In this document: one piece after another, positions 59,809-64,000 of the stretch
How the letters are laid out: every line of letters begins with the position of its first letter
Position numbering within the stretch: the first letter of the stretch is position 1
DNA from: Corticium candelabrum
Taxonomy: Eukaryota; Porifera; Homoscleromorpha; Homosclerophorida; Plakinidae
NCBI RefSeq assembly: GCF_963422355.1
Contig: NC_085087.1
Location: 6,979,536 to 7,043,535, forward strand
Reading direction: 5' to 3'
DNA: 64,000 nucleotides
Notes under the pieces: generated by a model
Seen by the model: only the letters and a program-made list of their open reading frames with translations
Told to the model about the DNA's origin: nothing
Database searches by the model: none
Translations under genes and position numbers: made by a program

Positions 59809-62800
59809 GGTGAAACACAAAATGAGGCAGAGAATACAAGGAAGAATGTTTACAAGGCTACAAAGTGGTTGTCCTCACCATCCGTCTCTTCAACTTCTTT
59901 CTCTTCAGGAATAATTGTCTCTTCATCTTGTTGCTGTTGGACAGCGCTCAATCTCTTTAGTAGACGGTTTACTGCAAAACAAACTCAATAATCACAACAT
60001 TTAACCTTCCACTCAAATATCAGACCTTCTAATCTCTCAAAGCTGTTGCTGGGAAGTTTGTTAATATTAATTATTTGAAGAGATTCTAATAGCACACGAT
60101 GAGCACGTGTGTAATCAGCAATATTTGAGAGACTCTTTGACCATGACATGAAAGCTGAAAACAGAAAATCAGCAATTGTGAGAGATGCAGGGAAAGAGAA
60201 ATGAGGAAATTCTGACTGGAGATTTTGTGAGGATGACTTTGAGGGAGAGAAACTCTTTGGATGTCTACAGCTTCTGAGAAAAGTTTCTCAGCTTCCTCAT
60301 CTTTCCCTTTTCTCATCAGACATTCTCCCAACCCTTTTAATGCTGTACAAATCAAGACAGATTAATACACACAAATGCTGATTTGACATTATAGAACATT
60401 TAGACATACAAAATGCTATATGAGGATGTTTCTCATGGAAAGAATGTCTGCGTATGTCAAGTGATTCTCTTAAATAATCTTCACTCTCATCCAATTTTCC
60501 TGATTCCATTAAATAAAGTCCGACTTGAGAAACAGCTGAGAAGAACAAGAGCTTGTAAACAACACGTGACAATTATGACTGATTTATACTGCAGTATACA
60601 ACATGTGGCATTATCATAATCAGCATGTCAAGCTCACAATTCACATAAAGTTGATATCAAAACAAAGACAAGAAACTAACCTGTAGCCACACGGAAATGC
60701 TTTGGATGGAAATGTGATTTCAAAATCCTGACACACTCCTTCGTCAGTTCAATAGATTCACTTTGTTTACCTCGTTGGTACAGACACCGAGCAAGTGGGA
60801 ACTGACCTGAAGAAGATAAACAATGATGATATTATAGACAACACAATCAATCAACGTGAGGTGAGTAGAGTTGTTCAGTAAGAAGAGTGAGACGTCTTAC
60901 AATTGTATCAGACAATGAACACATACCATCAACAATAGCAACAGGATTTTCTGGTCGAGCAGATTTTATGATCTCCAGAGACTCTCTCAATATTCTTTCA
61001 GCATCAGAAAGGTTCCCTTGATCCATAAAGCATGTACCAAGCATGGTCATAGCTAAAACAGCAATGAAAGTGACAATTAAGACAAAACAACTTTCCTTGG
61101 TAATTGAATTGCAAGACAACAATCAATGTCTATAATATATTTCAATGCAGTAGTGAGAGATGAGTTCTTTCTCACACAACATACAACCACTGTTCCAGTC
61201 TGTCCATGATAACTGATTAAACGAAAAGTTTTCTACAACACGTACCCCGTGCACACTGCCATTCTAGTGTAGCTATAAAAACGTGCACAGTGTCAAGTGT
61301 GATCATGCGCAACAACACCAACAGTCAATAATCAGTGTGCTTGATACATGTAGGAGTGTTCCATAATAATATAAAATTTGTAGAGCTCGTCAGCCATGTC
61401 CAGCCCTTTAAGAAAAGAAAAGCTAATTTTACTACTTTGTTCAACAGATTTTTGACACTATAACTTGCAGTGATGCCTATATTTTGATATCTGGCAATTT
61501 TATAATAAAAGGCAGACAAATAGACAGAAACACAAACAAACAAATTGACATATGAAACAGACAGACAGAAAGACATACCTACACACCGACAGTGAGACAG
61601 ACAGACAGACAAACAAAGAGACAGACAGACAGACGGACAGACAATCTATGTCCCTTTATGTAGTTACTAGTATGCAGTTGCTTTAGGAACATTTTATTGA
61701 CAAAATTAATTGACAGTCAGACAGACAGACGGACAGACAGACAGATGGACAAACAGAGACAGACAGACAGATGGACAAATGGAAAGACAGACAGACAGAC
61801 AGACGGACAAATGGACAGACAGACAGACAGACAGATGGACAGACAGACAGACAGATGAACAGACAGACAGACAGATGATTAGACAGACGGACTGACAAAT
61901 GGACAGACAGACAGACAGACAGACAGACAAATGGACAGACAGACAGACAGACAAATGGACAGACAGACACACAGACATACAGATGGACAGACAGACAAAC
62001 AGACACACACCAGCGATAAGTCAAGCCCTCTAAAGCTTTACATACTCTTGTGTCTGTTTCCTTAAACCTGGTTCACAATATTGATGTCGACATCAACGCG
62101 GAGTCGTGAGTCCACTTGGACGTCAATATTGTGTACAAGGACAAAGTGGCGCGGTGTCAACGTGGCATCATGACGCCGGAATAGACCAAAGTTCTATTCC
62201 AGCGTCAAAACCCGGAAGTTGTCAGCGTCAAATGTAACCACGTGGGCATTTTTAGCAAATCAGCAGAACTGTAAGCTTCCTGGATCTAGAAATGGATGAA
62301 ACGTGAACGATGGTGCAAGAGAAACAGCAAAAGAAGGATCATCATTGGAATAGTTGTCCATGATTAGACACGCGTGCGCAATCTGACTCAAGACTACAGA
62401 CCAACCTTGACACGCAACTTAGTGACGTCTCAAGATATTGTGAAACAGGCTTTACACATAATGTCAGTACATATAATTGCTGTATCTCATCATGCAACAG
62501 TAATTTGGTTTCTTGTTTACATGTGCTTTGTCTAACATAATGAGACAAACCAAAAAGATAGAAAATAGAGACAAACAATGGTCCACAAGAGAGATGTGAA
62601 ACCTGAAGAGATCAACATAGAATGCACACTCCAGTAAATTCAATAATAAAGAAACTCTCACACATACACAAACACACAAGCAGGAAGAGACACAAGAGAA
62701 AGACAGACAGACTGGTGGCAAGACAAACATCATATCCTCTTGTCAAATAAGTTGAAAATCTTTCAAAACAACAATTACTCACACACAACACTTACTATTT

Positions 62801-63141
62801 GTCACACGAATATCATTAGGTGAGACGTATTTCTGATATATTGACAAGCTCTCCTCCAGCAATCGTATGGCATCCATGGATTTGCCTTGATAACAGTAAC
62901 ATCTACCCAGATCATACAAGGCTGTAAATACAAACAACCAAAAGTCAGTCACACAGTAATATACCATATACATACAAATACACACAACATCATATTTGAC
63001 ATCCTAAGATGTTAATTGAGACATAACAGTAACTTAGTTGATATGTTATTACTAGTAAATGTAACTGACTCAATACACATGCATCTCTTGATTATCCACC
63101 TATAATCCTTCACATTCTCATTTGACAATATATTTTAATTA

Positions 63142-63204
<63 letters not shown>

Positions 63205-64000
63205 GCGTCCTTGTCTTACAACTCTTATACCCACATAGACACCCTTGATAGTATTTAAACAGATATGATAACTAAGCAACCGACTACTAGATGGTGACAA
63301 CATTAATATTAATAACTCTCATCATAACAATTTAATCCACCAACACAATCATTTGTCAACAGTTACACAGTTGTGTCTCACAAACTTCACTCACGTCTCA
63401 CTCTGTCTCATAAAATGCACTTGCTGCCTTTAAACATTCTTTTGATCAAACATTTAAATCAAGTAAAACAACACATATCCAAAGTTCCCAAAGGAAAAAC
63501 GGAGGGGTGCCTATTAATATTAACTAGATCATTAATTTGGTATTACTGACTGACATCAAGTAATAATTGATATCCGTCAGTGTTGTGTAGGGCTTCGTAA
63601 AGTCAATAAGTACATGAAAGGGTTCTCTTGTTCAATCAAGAGGCAGACTGCTAACGCTTGGAATCACTCACTCCAGCATTGCTATCCTGGATAAAATCAC
63701 TCTTTGTACACACATAAGTCTGCCAAACAAGGTACGTTTGTTGTGCTCTAAATAATTGTTTCTACTGATCAGACATTTTGTCTTAACATTTCAAAGTTAG
63801 TCAAACTTCAGACAAAGTTGTACAGACAAACATTTCTCACTATTTGTTTAAATCAAATTTAAACCCACAATACTACAGACATTTCCCTAAAACATCATGC
63901 AACAGCTTCCATACGTCCTAGTTTATGTGTAACTTTCAACAAACATTACAATACAACTCACTGTCAGCTAATAAGACATTAGGTGTCTCTTGTCTCTGAA
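56229..64000 (-). CDS. TPR-UBL-Roc-COR-Death protein, Roco copy 3 (5' end cut by window edge)
   Basis: Exons: 64000-63962 (partial), 62921-62796, 61052-60927, 60806-60681, 60535-60410, 60342-60217, 60154-60026, 59971-59879, 58977-58732, 58669-56229. All visible junctions are phase 1. Same architecture as copy 2. The linker exon is 3 bp shorter and the Roc-COR-Death exon 21 bp shorter (7 codons, within the variable segment before the Death domain). No disabling mutation seen. It converges on Ig/FN3 copy 2. Confidence 0.75.
58732..58977 (-). CDS. Ubiquitin-like domain exon, Roco copy 3
   Basis: 246-bp phase-1 exon, nearly identical to copies 1 and 2, with LLVLNKKQLHDEQTL and DAGVTDGT. Confidence 0.8.
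58978..59878. repeat. Roco copy 3 intron: (CA)n and degenerate SINE-like block
   Basis: (CA)n at 59028-59082 and a compound CA tract at 59420-59805 with CCCACA and ATGCCC units. 59083-59420 matches 3345-3685. Confidence 0.75.
59879..62921 (-). CDS. TPR and linker exons, Roco copy 3
   Basis: Eight exons. TPR signatures include LGECLMRKGKDEEAEKLF, LGTCFMDQGNLSDAER and LGRCYCYQGKSMDAIRLL. The same intron positions as in copies 1 and 2; the large intron 62795-61053 holds a GACA tract and the MITE but no retrotransposon. Confidence 0.75.
61053..62071. repeat. Roco copy 3 intron with (GACA)n
   Basis: Conserved non-coding block about 61120-61400; long (GACA)n tract about 61711-62005, the counterpart of the insertion site used in copy 2. 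The - frame rich in Ser-Val-Cys-Leu is repeat translation. Confidence 0.7.
62072..62444. mobile_element. MITE with TTCACAATATTGACG termini (Roco copy 3)
   Basis: Paralogue of 6064-6452. The right inverted repeat is lost by a short deletion; the left one is intact. Confidence 0.65.
62922..63961. other. Roco copy 3 intron 3, non-coding
   Basis: (CA)n at about 63146-63205; otherwise similar to introns at 7471-8498 and 30408-31510. Confidence 0.6.

Overview
This is eukaryotic, almost certainly metazoan, DNA. Genes are split into many short exons with GT/AG introns, (CA)n, (GACA)n and (TGTC)n microsatellites are very dense, and several classes of eukaryotic transposon are present. Domain content (TPR/Roco/Death and Ig/FN3 proteins) and compact introns fit a marine invertebrate such as a sponge; that assignment is an inference. 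Many listed open reading frames are only translated microsatellites and were ignored.

Layout. A duplicated two-gene module dominates: an Ig/FN3 transmembrane protein on + converging on a TPR-UBL-Roc-COR-Death protein on -. Roco copies are: copy 1 at 1-9496 (3' end cut by the window edge), copy 2 at 19045-32510 (all exons present, one intron invaded by retrotransposons) and copy 3 at 56229-64000 (5' end cut by the window edge). Ig/FN3 copies are at about 13482-18533 and 50098-55677. Both look like decayed genes carrying different frameshifts. Between Roco copy 1 and Ig/FN3 copy 1 lies an MMAA-like (methylmalonic aciduria type A, G3E GTPase) gene on - at 10404-12201. Its last two exons recur beside Roco copy 2 at 33451-33753, so the segmental duplication captured them.

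From about 33914 to 49496 a transposon-rich island separates the two modules. It holds a tyrosine-recombinase (Crypton-like) remnant, a foldback element, a hAT MITE, a full hAT element with a 794-aa transposase, a pair of ~470-bp inverted repeats enclosing a RecQ helicase 3' exon, an intact Ty3/gypsy element with identical 104-bp LTRs, and a broken thioredoxin reductase gene.

The most interesting points are the TPR-UBL-Roc-COR-Death architecture built from phase-1, one-TPR-per-exon modules; an R2-superclade-like (restriction-like endonuclease) retrotransposon found in (GACA)n tracts, with an empty site visible in the paralogue; the RecQ-containing inverted-repeat structure; and tRNA-derived SINEs bordered by (CA)n tracts, which may partly explain the microsatellite density. 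Exon coordinates were derived by hand from splice signals, reading phase and comparison among paralogues.
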